Below are positions 12,006-24,870 of a stretch of 64,000 nt of DNA, one piece after another. The translations under genes were made by a program, and so were the position numbers. Source of the stretch: Epiperipatus broadwayi (taxonomy: Eukaryota > Onychophora > Udeonychophora > Euonychophora > Peripatidae). The stretch spans positions 192,001 through 256,000 of the forward strand of contig JAQFVV010000449.1 in NCBI GenBank assembly GCA_028023455.1. The letters are read 5' to 3'. Within the stretch, counting starts at the first letter, position 1. Each line of letters starts with the position of its first letter. The notes below the pieces were generated by a model. It was not told the DNA's origin, searched no databases, and was given only the letters and a program-made list of their open reading frames with translations.

Positions 12006-12029
12006 GGTTGGTTGTCTGGTAAAAAAATC

Positions 12030-12125
12030 TAAGCCTATGATGATCTGAATAATTTAAGAAGTGGTACATAACCTGGAATCAAATCTTACATCATAGTTAT
12101 ATACTAACCACTACACCATAAGATC
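12030..12125 (-). repeat. tRNA-derived SINE head, second type
   Basis: On the minus strand an A box TGGTGTAGTGGTTAGTAT (12119-12101) and a B box GATTTGATTCC (12084-12074) are spaced as in a Pol III tRNA promoter. Head and body differ from the array units, so this is a separate SINE family. It is too degraded to be a functional tRNA gene. Confidence 0.6.
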
Positions 12126-12759
12126 TTCATTAAATATGCCTACAGTTATTAAATATAATATAAAATATTTATCAAGACCTATTGTTAAAACTTCATAAAA
12201 TTTTCCAATCAGTAAATCATTCAATCACTATGATATAAAAAAGTTTTTTATTGATATTAACCAAATAGTTTATTCCTTGGGAGTTCATAATAAATTTAAG
12301 CCAGAAGTAACTGTACTGGACTGAAATCATGAACCTTGAGTTCCAGAGTCTATTACAACGACAAACCAAACCGGAAAACAGGTTTATTTATCTTATTTGA
12401 TTTATAAAATTACGTAATCTCTGCAAACTATATTTTTAAATAAATAAAAAAAATGCTTGTAAACCAAAATTTTTTACAAAGTTTGATTAAAGAATTAGTG
12501 AGTTAAAATTTATATGTGAATTTATTTATATAATTTTAACTATTAAACTTTGAACCTATGGCTAAATGAATTTGGATTAAATAGCAGACATTTTGTTTTG
12601 ATAATAATAATATAAGTAATCTACAATTTTTTTCACTAGCGCAGTGTCAAACTGTAATTTTGATACAAAGGTAATCATCCTTCACACAAATACCTTATAT
12701 TAATATTCAATTAGTGATGTATCAGAAGTAATTAATATTTATGTTATATAAAGAGCTTG

Positions 12760-12845
12760 AAAATAAGCTCTTAACAAGCTTCGCAGAATATCCCTAACCC
12801 AGACCGCTTTCTGCTACTGACTTCCTCAGTAAGGTGATAGGATAT
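12760..12845. repeat. Dispersed repeat, partner at 58900-58990
   Basis: The segment around AAGCTTCGCAGAATATCCCT and GGTTTCTGCT/CTTTCTGCTACTGAC recurs with about ten differences at 58925-58985. No coding capacity; family unknown. Confidence 0.55.
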
Positions 12846-13509
12846 TCAAGCATTAGATTAAAATACCAGGAGAAACCCAGCATTTTATCTAATGGATAAC
12901 TATTAAATAGAAAATCTGAAAATTTCAGACATCTATATGTCTTCCAATCCAGCTATCTAACTTAAATAGCCATATGGAACTGAACTAAGTTCAGATACAC
13001 CATACATTAATAGCTTTAGCAATATAAAATCACCAAAGCCTTAATATAAAAAAATAAAATTACAAAAAAATCAAGTCAGAAATGTTTTTTTTTAATTAAT
13101 ACTAAACAGTTACTTATAAATGAGCATGACCATTATGACTCAATTCAAGAAAGAGTGAAAACTACTCTAGAAATGAGTTTTGCAATGTCTATGCGAATCA
13201 ACTTGTGAAACACAATACTTTATATTTTATGAAGTTGTCTTTTAGTTTCATCAACAGAAAACTTTTCTTTCTGAAATACTTCATCATCTTTAATTGTAGC
13301 TCTTCAATATATTTTTCTTTCTGCCATATCTTCCCAATGAAAACCTATACTTCCTTAGAATGTCTTACAGATAATCCTTATAACACAGATGAAATTTACA
13401 TCTCCTATAAAACCCACGCTCATGTTTACCACAAACACACTTTTAGAAAATCTTCCATTATTCATTCATTTTACATGTGCAATCCGATGAAAGTGTGATT
13501 TTACAGTTG

Positions 13510-15030
13510 TGGCCTCAATAATATCACATCCATCAAGCCAAAGAATATATTATGATCTCGCCATTGTACTTTGAAAATTTTATGGTGCATCCTTAAATGA
13601 AACTTTTTTAACACATTTACACTGCATTTGTAGGTATCCAAGACTCAATAATATCACATCCATCAAGCCAAAGAATATATTATGATCTCGCCATTGTACT
13701 TTGAAAATTTTATGGTGCATCCTTAAATGAAACTTTTTTAACACATTTACACTGCATTTGTAGGTATCCAAGTTTCACTTCCATTTAATAAATTGGGTAA
13801 AATAACAGCTCTTTATATAGTTAACTTAATCACTGTTGCTATTTGTTTATGGTGAAATATTCTATGTTTTAACATGTTAGAAGAAGCATCATCATATTAG
13901 AGCATGTGTTGGACCTCAACATTTAAGGCCACCATTTTACTTATGATATTATCAAGGAATTTAAACTGATTTTATATTTCTCAAAGTGATAACCATCCAA
14001 GCCAAAAGTTGCTTAAAATTTTTCTCCTACAACTGGATGATAAAGAACTTGAGTTTTTAGAACATCAATTAATAAAACATTTTTTAAACTTGCAAAAATA
14101 GCACAATCATCAGTTAATTGTAAGTCCAGAATCCAAGAAAATGAAGTTCTTGTTTTTGCTTTTAATCTATCAAATTAAAAATTCCACTTTCCCTCCTTCA
14201 AATCTGTATTGCAACTTTTATCTGTTGTTTGATTAAGCTCTCGAAGATGATCGTCATAAAAATTGAAAAGAATGTTGGAGCAAGTAAACGTCTTTTCAAC
14301 ATCAGTTTTCCTTTCAAATGCTTCAGATTAGGAACAACACTTTTTTCTCTCATTACATCATATAATAGCTGTTTAATATGAATAAATCTGGTAAACAATC
14401 AAATGGTTTCAAACAATGCCAAATATCTGATTAACTGACTCAAATGCTTTGACAAAATCAACAAAAACAGCATATAAATTACTCCTTTGTTTTCAACCCT
14501 TTTATGACACTTGCCTGGCAACAAAATTCCTATCAATAGTGCTTCTTGACTCTCCCGAACCATATTGAGTTTCTGTTAACCATTTCTCTATATCTGGCAG
14601 CAATCTATTCAACCAGATTTTTAAAAGTACATTTGCTGTAATGGATAATAATGATAGTCTATGATGATTACCACAATCTTGTCTTTTCTCTTTGTTTTTG
14701 AAAATTAGAATAATAAAAGCATCCTTAAAATAAAGTGGCACAATTTCATTGAAACACATATTCCTAAAAAATTCCAATATTTTTGTAACAAATATATCAC
14801 CACCATATTCTAAAATTTCTCCAGGTATTTCAATTATTAAATTTTCAGAAAGCTTTTTGACTTCACTAAACTGCATTTCTATATCCAAAATCTAAATGGG
14901 TAGGTAAAATGGATATATCGTTTGTGATCTCATTTCTTGTAACATTACTCAATAGATGATTAAAATACTCTTTCTACTTGTTCAAAATATCAGTTTCATT
15001 CTATAAGAGAGTGTTACTGTTGATACACTA
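13510..15030 (-). mobile_element. Decayed non-LTR retrotransposon fragment (second LINE lineage)
   Basis: On the minus strand the fragment holds, in order, ILNK-KEYFNHLL (pre-RT linker, near 15000), an RT segment at 14888-14502 with FKDAFIILIFKNKEKRQDCGN, LSLLSITANVLLKIWLNRLL and ESRSTIDRNFVARQ, the ALAPTLFS-type block read here as LLAPTFFSIF (near 14260), an AVILPNLLNGSETW-like block (near 13800) and a HLR-KIFKVQWRD block (near 13570). Block order and wording differ from the RTE copies and match the LINE type with 'GCVLAPTLFS' and 'LLKIRWQDKIP' motifs. Many stops and frame changes. A 130-bp internal tandem duplication is listed separately. Confidence 0.65.
13514..13772. repeat. 130-bp tandem duplication inside a LINE fragment
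   Basis: Two nearly identical copies lie back to back (13514-13643 and 13644-13772), both starting CTCAATAATATCACATCC. Their identity is much higher than that between the surrounding LINE remnant and any family pattern, so the duplication post-dates the decay of the element. Confidence 0.9.
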
Positions 15031-15038
15031 CAAATTAC

Positions 15039-15602
15039 ATGGTCAGATTATTACTACAGATAAAAACACAAATGGATGAAATTAATCATAGAATTAAATT
15101 TGTTTGGAGTGCTATTGGCAGAAATAACTTAATATTAAAAGGAAATATGTCTATGTATTTGAAAAGGAAAGTTTTTAATAAATGTGTTTTACAAGTTCTT
15201 ACTTATTTGAGACTTGGACATTTAATAAAAGAGCAATACAGAAACTTTAGACTACTCAAAAAGTATGAAGAGATGCATGCTAGTGGTAACTAGAAGAGAT
15301 CGAAAATGCAATACATGTATAAGAGAACAAACAGGTGTTACTGATATCATTGAAAAGATAGAAGGAAAGTTGAGCTTGACATATTTCTAGAAGAAATGGT
15401 AATAGATGGACAATTGAAATCTTAAACCGGATTCCAAGAGATTGTAGAAGACCCTGAAATAGACCAAATGTGAGATGAATTGATGAAATAAGAAAGTGTG
15501 TAGGAGTGATGTGGAGAAGAGGATAGGAATTGGAGAAGATGGGTTGAACTTGGAGAGACCTTCATCCTGCAGTGGATTGATAATGTTAATGAAGATGATA
15601 GA
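15039..15602 (+). mobile_element. RTE LINE 3'-end fragment
   Basis: The fragment matches the C-terminal domain of the 6.4-9.6 kb RTE in plus orientation: MDEINHRIKFVWSA, NNLILKGNMSM, KRKVFNKCVLQVLTY, then a broken TRRDRK segment and the 3' end with CATCCTGCAGTGGATTGATA followed by an AATGAAGATGATAG tail. It is 5'-truncated and begins right beside the opposite-strand LINE ending near 15030. Confidence 0.8.
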
Positions 15603-18600
15603 TTCTGTTTTTTTTAAGTCCATATGTTGCTTTCAATGCAGCAAAAAAGATCTAGAGTGACGATTATTAGTGAATATTCTGCATGACGAGAGTTAAGCTT
15701 GCACCAATCAATATCCAATTTGATAAAGTGGGCACAGATTTTCACCTCTAATAAATTATATGCATCATCAGTTTCTATAATTTTTTTTTTCCACATCTGT
15801 TAACCTTTTGTAAACTACTCCTCTAGATTTACCATTTACTGGTAAATCTGGTTTAATCATATACTGTTTGTTTTTACAAACTTTAGCAAATATAAACATT
15901 CTATTTAGTGTCCTATTAGATATCTGTGCTTTTACCTTATTTACTTATGTAGTTTGTTTGATAGTGTCTACTATATTTTGGAATTATATCACTTTCTAGA
16001 ATGGCCTCATATCTATTCCTCTCACTCATTAATACTTTTCTAAGCTTTACATCTCTCATACTTCACAATGGCTGGTCAGTTGATATCTCATTCCTGAATG
16101 CTTTCACTTGGTAACTAGAAGTCTATTTCGGAAATGGAATTTATATATTTTAAAGTTGTTATTTTGGGGTGTAAGTTTGACTTCTGTAATAAGTCTTGGT
16201 ACAGGATATCTTCAGGTGTTTTTGAGTCTCACAGATGATTAGCTATTATTAGCTTGCCCTTTTCTGCCATCCACATTAAAATAGAAACTTTAGGCTTATA
16301 ACCTACAAAATAGTTTATTATCATGTGTCTCTCAACATGGTCTACAGCATATATGTGTCTCTCAACATGGTCCACATATGCTGTGTTGTTAATGTCAAAT
16401 GGCATTATTATTCTGTTATGCATAGCCATGCTGCCTGGTCCATGTTATTACTATGTAGTTTATACTGATATTCAAGAATCTCAACCACTAATTCTCATAA
16501 TACTTTCACATATTCCAACTGATAACTTGCACAGATTCTTAAATTGTCAACTGTGCCAACTGATGTATACGTGAGTCAGAGTTGCCTAGGCAGCTGTACA
16601 CTCATCACTTTTTTTTCAGAAAATAAATACACAATAAATTAAAACTTTCTTGAGTTTATTAATTTGAATGTAAAATACAATATTAGTAAAATGTTAGTAA
16701 CTTCAACTAGTGGTTTTCTAGTTGCCTATTAACATTCTCTGACAATTATGCCAATTATTACAGTGCTCATATATAAATCTATGCATGTATCTTACTTCAT
16801 AATGTTAACTACAATGCCGCATTGTATTCCACTGCACATTTTATGTTTGTTGACTTTTCAATGTTAACCCTTTTACATACTGGGCTGCATGTATACTTAA
16901 TAACTCATTTTGCTCTGCATCCTTGTTCACTGCTTATGCACAGCACTGATATGCTAACATATGTTTAGTTCAGCATTTTTTTATTAATTACATTATTGCT
17001 TCTCCGCAAATTATCTTATCACTTTACATGTTTTTTTTTGCATAATTTTTAAGTACCATACATGCTAACTTTCAAAAAGGTGTTGACTAATCATATTCAC
17101 ACACACGCTCACATTACTTTATTTTTCTTTATACATTATTGGTGTACAAATTTCTTTATATTCAGAACACCACGTATCTATCTATATCCAAAAAAAAATC
17201 AAATTTATACTTACCCTGGTAATATTATTACTAATATTATCATATCTACCACTGAAGTAAGTAATCTGCTATGTGACAACCTAGCTAGACTATATGAGAC
17301 AGACCATTTTTAGACTAGATTTTCTAGTTCATTTCACTTCTATGGTCAGCAGGGTACACCTAAAATTGGCTGTTTAAACATACAATCTTTACCAGCGGAA
17401 ACTCCTGTCTCACTTAAATTTAGTTCCCAACTAACTGTAGTGACTTGAGTAAAGATTATGATGATGAAGAACTTACAGAATACTAAACCTGTCCCTGACA
17501 TTATCTTTTAATTTTGAAGTGTGTGATCTTAAAAAAACCGTCAGAAATGCTCACTTGTATATTGCGTACAATTCAATTGTAAGAATTATTGTAAGGATAT
17601 ATTTGATAACATGAGAAGGTCATTATCACCTGGCTCTAATGAAATAACTGACAGAAGAAGAAAAAGAGGGAGGTATAAAGATGGTTTGTACAAAAACAGT
17701 ATTCAGACTTTGATGAATTAATATCCTTTTCTAAAAGACAGCAAGAACTCTTGGTTGTGCAATGCTTTTTGGCCTTCATATTTAAAGGCCATTCCACTAT
17801 CCATTACCTGTGGAATCTGTTTGGATTTTCACTACCCTTTTTTTTTACTAATTCGTTTTATTTAATCAATTCTTCTGACAAAATGTACTTGAAGTGCATT
17901 TAAATAATTTTTTTCATTCAAAATATATACAGTACTAAAATCTATCAAATTTAAATATAATGTATATTTACATTGTATTCTCATGTGACACAACTCATTT
18001 ATTTTTTATTATGTTTGCAAACAGATAATTTTCTTTACATAATGCTTTTCAGGGCAAAAATCTTTCCAGCATCCTTTCAAAAAAAAAATCTATAAGTTCT
18101 TCACCAGATTCGACAAATGGTGAATGGTATTTTGCATCTAGCTAAGAATAGCTAAATGCTCATTTATAAATCAACTATTTGCAGATAACACTGCCTGACT
18201 ATGGTTAACTTATTTTTCAAAAAAATTTAAGCCTGTTTTATATGAAATTCTCATTTACAAACCAGTTATATGTGGCTAGTATAAGTAACTATGGTCCAAC
18301 TGGTTTTTCAAAAAGTTTTAAGCCTGTTTTATGTACATAACATTATAATATGAAAATCTCAATATATTAACTCTTTTCATGAAAATATGTAATTCTAAAA
18401 CATTTGTTGACTTTGAATACAAATGAAAAGGTATAAATTAATAAACATAAACTAATTAATTGCACCAAACCAGATTTCAGCAAAGCACTACCAGAATCAT
18501 ATTGCTGAATAATATACCTAAAGTATGGATAAGCCATTTGCAAATAACTTTAGGAACATTTGCATTAACACTACAGGGTTAGTTTTAGATCACTGCCTTC

Positions 18601-19236
18601 TCTTAATAATTTGTTGAACAATATTAGATAAGATACATGTGGAGCATGCATCTCGAGTAGTCTATAAAATGGCATGTGCTAACTCTTCCTGCAGCTCAGC
18701 TAAGTACAAAGAATCTCATGCAAATAGATCCAGAGAATTATCCAAGATTGATCTTTCTGGATTATGAATGTGCTATGGTTCACACATTTTCTCCATCAAG
18801 TGTTAGAACAATATGCTTGAAAAGAAACTATAGAAAAAGAAAGTACAAAGAGACTTGGGAAATTGCAATGGATCCACATTCCATCAGCAAAAAAGATTTA
18901 TGAGTTCCATTGACTGAAAAATGGAATATCTAATTGCCTTATTTGCATATTGTGCCTCATTTACATATTATATCATATCAAATTATATATGCTTACCTGT
19001 ACTATGTAACTTTATTCAGCATTATGTTTCTGCCACTGTTTTCTGAAAGCTGGCTAAGTGCAATTAATTAGTTTATGCTTATTAATTTATGCCTTTTCAT
19101 CTTATGAACCAATAAAATATCATTGCCCTAACTTACTACTTGCTATTTCAGCTGCAAACATTTTTCTTTTATCAATTCTGTACCACATGTTGCAAACTTT
19201 ATTAATTAATAAATATGAAATGATATTGTTTAATAT
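15603..19236. other. Long spacer with no recognised gene
   Basis: Several frames of 60-83 codons occur (for example 16323-16574, 17062-17313, 18676-18903), but none shows a family motif or exon context. A 36-bp direct repeat containing TGTGTCTCTCAACATGGT lies at about 16323-16380. An imperfect repeat of about 113 bp (18180-18335) shares AAGCCTGTTTTAT. Remnants of old elements are likely but not identifiable by eye. Confidence 0.3.
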
Positions 19237-21945
19237 TGTCTAATATTAAATGGGACATTACTGAACTTTGTGAAGTTAGAAGAAAAGGTGAAGAGACAAT
19301 TGATTTAAAAAGTGGATATATATTCTATTATAAAGACACAAATATTGCAAATACAAGTGGAGTAGGATTCGTTATAAATAAAAAGTGAAAGAACAACATT
19401 GTGGAGATTGATGGTGTATCGGACAGGTGGCAAGATTAGTTATACAACTTAATAACAGACATCAAATGCAGATAATTCAGATTTATGCCCCAACAAGTTC
19501 TCATAGTGATGAAGTAGTAGAATCTTTTTATAGGGATGTACAAAAGGTTTTTGATCAGAGTAAACAACATTTTTAAATTGTTATGGGAGACTTTAATGCT
19601 AGAATTGGAAAACAAATGAAAGATGAAAGTGCTATAGGTAATTTTGATTATGGTAATAGAAAAGAGAGAGAAGATAGACTTGTGGAGTTTTCAGAAAAAA
19701 AACAACTTTATATTATGAATTCTTTTTTTGAGAAAAATGTTAAAAGGAAATGGACATGGAAGCATCCAAATAAAGGTACAGCAGAATTGGATTATATTTT
19801 GACTAACAGAAAATACATATTTCAAGATTATAATGTTCTTAATAAATTTAACACAGAAATGGCCATGGAAATAAATTTAACACAGGAAGTGATCATCGAT
19901 TAGTAAGATGTAAGATACGTGTTAATGCAAAACTAGAGAGACAAAAAATTATTAAGAAAAAAAAAATTACAGTTGATATTCCTAATCTTCAGAAACATTC
20001 TAATGAATTTAAATTAGAACTTACAAATCAGTTTCAAGTATTAATAGATTTTGAACACAATTTAGATTTGAATGAAATTAATATGAAAATAACTGATACC
20101 CTTTTAAAAACTGCAGCAAAGATAGTTGGTAGGAAAAAGCAGCAATTGACCAATAAAATTTCTACTGAGACTAGAGAATTTATGAAGAAAAGAAAGAATA
20201 TGAAGATATAAACAAATGATGCATTAAAAAGGATTGAATATCTCGAATTTTGTAAAATGGTGCAGAAAAGAGTTGAAAATGATATAAGAAAGTATAACTG
20301 TGAACTAGCAAGGAAAGCTATAGAAGAGAATAAAAGTCTCAAGAGTGTAAAATGACATTTTAGTATTGTTAGGAAATTTATATCTGCAATAAAAAAAAAT
20401 GGAGTTATTACTAAAAAGAGAGATGACGTCATGAAATGGATAGAAGTCTTTTATCAAGAATTATATAGTAATAAAGAACAAATACCTCCTATATCTATTA
20501 CATCTTCTGAATTGCCCAGAATTTTAAATCAAGAAGTGAGACATGCAATTAAATGTATAAAGAAAGGAAAGGCTCCAGGTAAGGCTCCAGGTAATAATGG
20601 AATTATAATTTGATATATTAAAAGAAAAAGGTGAAGAAATAGAATTTTTTTTAGTTAAAGTTATATACCAAATGTCTAAATGATAAAGATGTACAAGATG
20701 ATTGGAATAATGCAGTCTTAATATTTAAAAAAGGTGATAAAGAAGATTTTAGAAATTACAGACCTATCAGACTTTTATCAGTTTTATACAAAATTTTTAC
20801 CAAGATAATTACAACTCGTCTGCAGAGAACATTGTATTTTTAACAACCCAGAGAATAAGCTGGATTTAAGTGGTTTTAGTACAGTAGATCATATCTAGAT
20901 ATTGAGAAAAGTTATAGAAAGGACAAATGAATATGAGTTGCAATTATGCTTTGAATTTGTAGATTATAAAAAGGCATTTGATTCTATAAACATTTATAAA
21001 AATGCAACAGCAACAATTAGATTACATAATGATACTGGGAAAGTCAACATTGAGAAGAGTGTAAGATAGGGTGACTCCATATCTCCAAAACTTTTACAGC
21101 GGTGCTGCAAGAAGAATTTTGTGGATTGAAATGGGATACTAAAGGAGTGAAAGTAAATGAAGATTATTTAAGTCATTTAGATTTTGCAGATAATGTAGTT
21201 GTTTTTGCAAATAATGCTTTCGACCTTCAGGAAATGTTGCAGGAGTTATCAGATGAAAGTAGGACTAAAGATAAATGTTAAAAAGACTAAGTAATGTTTG
21301 ATGGATTTTCTAAAAATACGAAAATAAAGATTGATTATGATGAGTTAGAAGAAGTTAACAGTTTCAAATACCTTGGTCAGGTTATTAATACAGATGGAAA
21401 TGTAATGGATAAAATTAATCATAGAATTAAATTTGGTTGGAGTGCTTTTGGTAGAAATAACTTGATACTAAAAGGAAATATGCGTATTTGTTTGAAAAGA
21501 AAAGTTTTTAATAAATGTGTTTTATCAGTTCTTACTTATGGATCTGAGACTTGGACACTTAATAGAAGAGCAATACAGAGACTTCAGACCACTCAAAGAA
21601 GTATGGAGAGATGCATGTTGGGAGTAACAAGAAGAGATCGAAAACACTATATATGGGTAAGAGAACAAATAGGTGTTATTGACCTCATTGAAAAAACTAA
21701 AAGACTGGAGTTGGAATGGTCATATTGCTAGAAGAGATGATAATAGATGGACAATTGAAATCTTAAACTGGATTCCAAGATATTATAAAAGACCCAGAAA
21801 GAGACCACATGCAAGATGAATAGATGAAATCAGAAAGTGTGCAGGGGTGATGTGGAGAAGAGAAGCTAAAGATCTGAGAAGTTGGATTGAACTTGGAGAG
21901 ACCTTCATCCTTCAGTGGATTGATAATCGTTGTTGATGATGATTG
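19237..21945 (+). mobile_element. RTE LINE, 5'-truncated and heavily mutated
   Basis: The copy begins inside the endonuclease (IKWDITELCEVRRKG) and follows the same order as the 6.4-9.6 kb copy: MGDFNARIGKQ at 19583, ELDYILTNRKY near 19785, the linker, FYQELYSN near 20450, KGKAPG (here duplicated as GKAPGKAPG), an RT core with stops, an FAD box altered from FADD (near 21184, read FADNVVVF), NSFKYLGQVIN at 21360, YGSETWTLNRR near 21540, and a tail with TTGATGATGATTG at 21933-21945. At least ten stops or frame changes. The FADD to FADN change removes a catalytic Asp. Segments over this region on the opposite strand are shadows. Confidence 0.85.
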
Positions 21946-23400
21946 TTTAATAAATCTCTACTCTCTGTTATCCTTTCCAATAAACATAAGCTGAAACTAG
22001 TTTAAGGATATTAGACAGGATAGCATAATAAAGGGATTTATCAAGCTCTATCATCTGATATTTATTACTTACTAATGCTTAAAGTAGATCGCATAGAGAA
22101 GAAAGAAAAATGTATGCTACATTCTAGTATACAATAATGTTTAAACAGCCACTTTCAATACAAAGACTTTTGTAATAGTTTTCCAAAGAAAGCTATAAAA
22201 AATAATATTGAATATATATTTTCCTCACAATTTTAATCTCTAATTAATCTCTATACCAATCCTGAATTACTTATGAGCTATCTATTCAAAAAATAATCTG
22301 AACTCTTCTTTTAATGTGAATTCATTTGTTTTCATTTAACTGGATTAAGATCTCAAGTTATGTGGGTGTATCTGTTAACCACTAAGCTATGTGTGTTAAG
22401 TTTTCAATCTAAATGCATAAATAATAACACTTTGATTAATAAGCTATTCCTTGGATATCCTCTTAAAATAATTTATTCTAGCATTTCTTCTAGACATAAA
22501 ATTAGTGATGTATATAATATTATTACTGTAAGATTCACAACATGGGTGACAGTCATCAATACAGTGGATATTAATCTTCATTACATGTACATTAAATTCC
22601 TGCTTGAAGATAGATGGAATTAACTAGCAACAGGATATTATGATTATTTATTGAAACTTATATTTCATCTTGCCTTCAAATAATGAACTAGTCCAGATGC
22701 TTAACTTAATTGCACTGAGCATTCATCACCATGGACTAATGGCTATACAAATAGATAACATGTGTCCAATGGAAAAGATAGGTCAATAGGCAATAATGCT
22801 CACTGAATTGAATTGTTTTCATTATGGACCTCGGGATCTGGCCCTATATAGCCAATCATTTGTAAATAAAGTCAGACAACAACTTTCACAGCCTTCTATG
22901 AACTTACCAATATTGTAAACCTGGGTTAAGTTTATATCTAAGTATCAACAGGATTTTGCATTAAATATAAAATTAACGCGTTTCATGTTATACATTTTAA
23001 CGCTTATTAAATTTAGTTCTTTACGTTAAAATATTTCTTTTTCTGTTTAAGATTAAATTATTATTAAAATTTCCTTTTCAAAATTTATTAATCAAACATA
23101 TATATATATATGGAAGTGTATATATATATGATTAAATGCAAAATTCTGTTGAACTAAAATGTTATTTTAGTAAAAGAAATAAGATATTTTTTTTCTTTTA
23201 ATTTTTGTTAAAATATGGCGTATGATTTTATTTTAAGGTAAGCCTGCTAACATTTCTAAAGGAATGGCATGTTTAATTAGTTAGTCCATTCAAGGCAATT
23301 AAAGATGGCCTTTTAATTAAATCAAATTCAAAGTTAAATGCAGAATTTGATAAAAAGAAATTGAAAGTTTATTTTTTAGTAAAAAGTTACTTTGAAACAA
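21946..23400. other. Spacer with no recognised gene
   Basis: AT-rich, non-coding by inspection. The part at 22680-22900 resembles the sequence at 25860-26070 (AAATAATGRA followed by a GTCCAGAT segment, and later GACAACAAC), suggesting a dispersed repeat. A short TATATA tract lies at 23098-23128. Confidence 0.3.
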
Positions 23401-24227
23401 AGGAGCGTAGGGGGCTTATCAAGATCTAAAATCATACGCAAAACAATAGAAAAGTACCTCCAAAAAGGTATAAAAAGGAGAGGAGAACAGAAGACTTGGT
23501 CTCTCCGAGTTCTTATACTTATTCGTGCAGATCCTGTGTTTAGATGATTCTGATTTTACTTTTAAAATCTCTCTGGTTTCTTATGCTTATTCATGCAGAT
23601 CCTGTGCTTTGATTCTTCATGAGATTTTGCTTCTAAAATCAGTTAAATATTGTTCCTGAATTAGGCAGATTGTGCTGTTCAACTCCTTCAGATTTTGTTC
23701 CTGAATTTCTTCAGATTTTGTCCTCAAAACTATCCTGATTTTGTGCATGAAGATTCAGCAGACGGTGCTTTAAAGTGATCCTAGTTTTGCGGAAATTCCT
23801 GTTCAAAGTTTCAACATGCAACATGCTAAAGGTTCTATAAATTTGGTGGACGTGACCATGGTCGGCGGCTAGGCACATCAGCTTTGTCTGCCGCCGGGGT
23901 CCTAAATCCATCAAAATGCCATAGTGTCCAACCCATAGTAAACTGGAACTACGAGCCGTGTCTGTGCCCTTTTAAACATGCTGCATATATCAAATCCCTT
24001 GTCCGGATAAATCACTCTACGTACTTACTCAAACCATGGGCGTCGAGGGAAATGTACCAAAGAAACCAGGACTGGTAACTTTATATATCTCCTCATGACC
24101 TATTACTTTACCTTCTATAAATACCTTTTGTAAAATGTTTCCTTACTTTAATATATATTTATAATGTAACCGTTTTTCTTTTATTAGATTAATTAGATTT
24201 ATCGTTTGAGGGTGGCCTTTGAGCGTT
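23400..24227. other. Compositionally distinct segment, possible retroelement leader
   Basis: Less AT-rich than its surroundings. It holds a TATA-like GTATAAAAAGGAG at about 23468, two imperfect copies of an 85-bp segment containing ATTCRTGCAGATCCTGTG (23524 and 23611), and a GC-rich inverted repeat GGCGGC/GCCGCC at 23863-23898. An open frame from about 23850 to 24078 lacks any recognised domain. The promoter-like start with internal repeats suggests a 5' leader or LTR of a retroelement, but no coding domain follows. Unproven. Confidence 0.3.
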
Positions 24228-24512
24228 CCATCATCAGATTTTCAATTGGATGGACAGTTGAAGAGTTGGAGTGCAAAGGAGATTGAAGCCTGTCCATTAA
24301 AGTATGAAGATTGGCTATCTTAATATATATCTGAGCACTTACAGCATATATGTGTGGAGATGGTAATCTGGACCAACTGATGATTGCTGGTTTAGCATGA
24401 AATACGTATATTGGTGATTATTTATCTTTTCAACATATGTGTGTTCTAGTGTATCAGTGTTATGAGATAGAGTGGAGAGTGGTGTGAAAGTCTGTGCTCA
24501 TATACCCTATAT
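24228..24512 (+). repeat. Repeat family R2, single arm
   Basis: Contains GCCTGTCCATTAAAGTATGA, GAGCACTTA, GATTGCTGGTTTAGCATGA and AGAGTGGAGAGTG in the same order as the right arm of the foldback at 53585-54131. Here only one arm is present, so it is a solo copy of that family. Non-coding. Confidence 0.75.
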
Positions 24513-24551
24513 ATTCCTCATTTTAAAATGTTATACAGTATAAATGTTTTC

Positions 24552-24870
24552 GTTTTATTGCGGTTTAAATTATTTTTTCATTGAAAACTTTCCAATTTAA
24601 AATAATATCTGTCATTTAAATAATAGTTCAGTTTACTTTTTGTCTGCCAACTTGGTCTCCTCGATAACGCCTACTTTGTTTGCATATTCCACATTTAAAT
24701 AATAGTTATTTATAGAAATCTTTAAATATTTTAAAATTGTATATAAAGTGCAAAGCAACTAGAAAATGCTTTGTACAAGAGTTATTTTAATTTGGCTTTA
24801 TCGAGGGGACACGAGTTAATAATGTTATTTAAATTGGAAAAGTACTACTTAGACCGCAAAATATTATGTA
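24552..24870. repeat. Foldback element
   Basis: The left arm beginning ATTGCGGTTTAAAT and the right arm ending AGACCGCAAAATA are inverted copies. Inner pairing includes TTTCCAATTTAAA against TTTAAATTGGAAA and TCCTCGATAACGCC against GGCTTTATCGAGGGG. About 316 bp, non-coding. Confidence 0.65.

Noticed and set aside
18676-18903. 75-codon frame with TATA-like and octamer (ATGCAAAT) sequence upstream/within, considered as a small gene or snRNA locus
   Set aside because: No recognisable RNA secondary structure or protein family, and the octamer is expected by chance in AT-rich DNA.
20034-20432. Minus-strand frame of 132 codons
   Set aside because: It mirrors the antisense of the RTE linker region in the plus-strand copy; no independent coding evidence.
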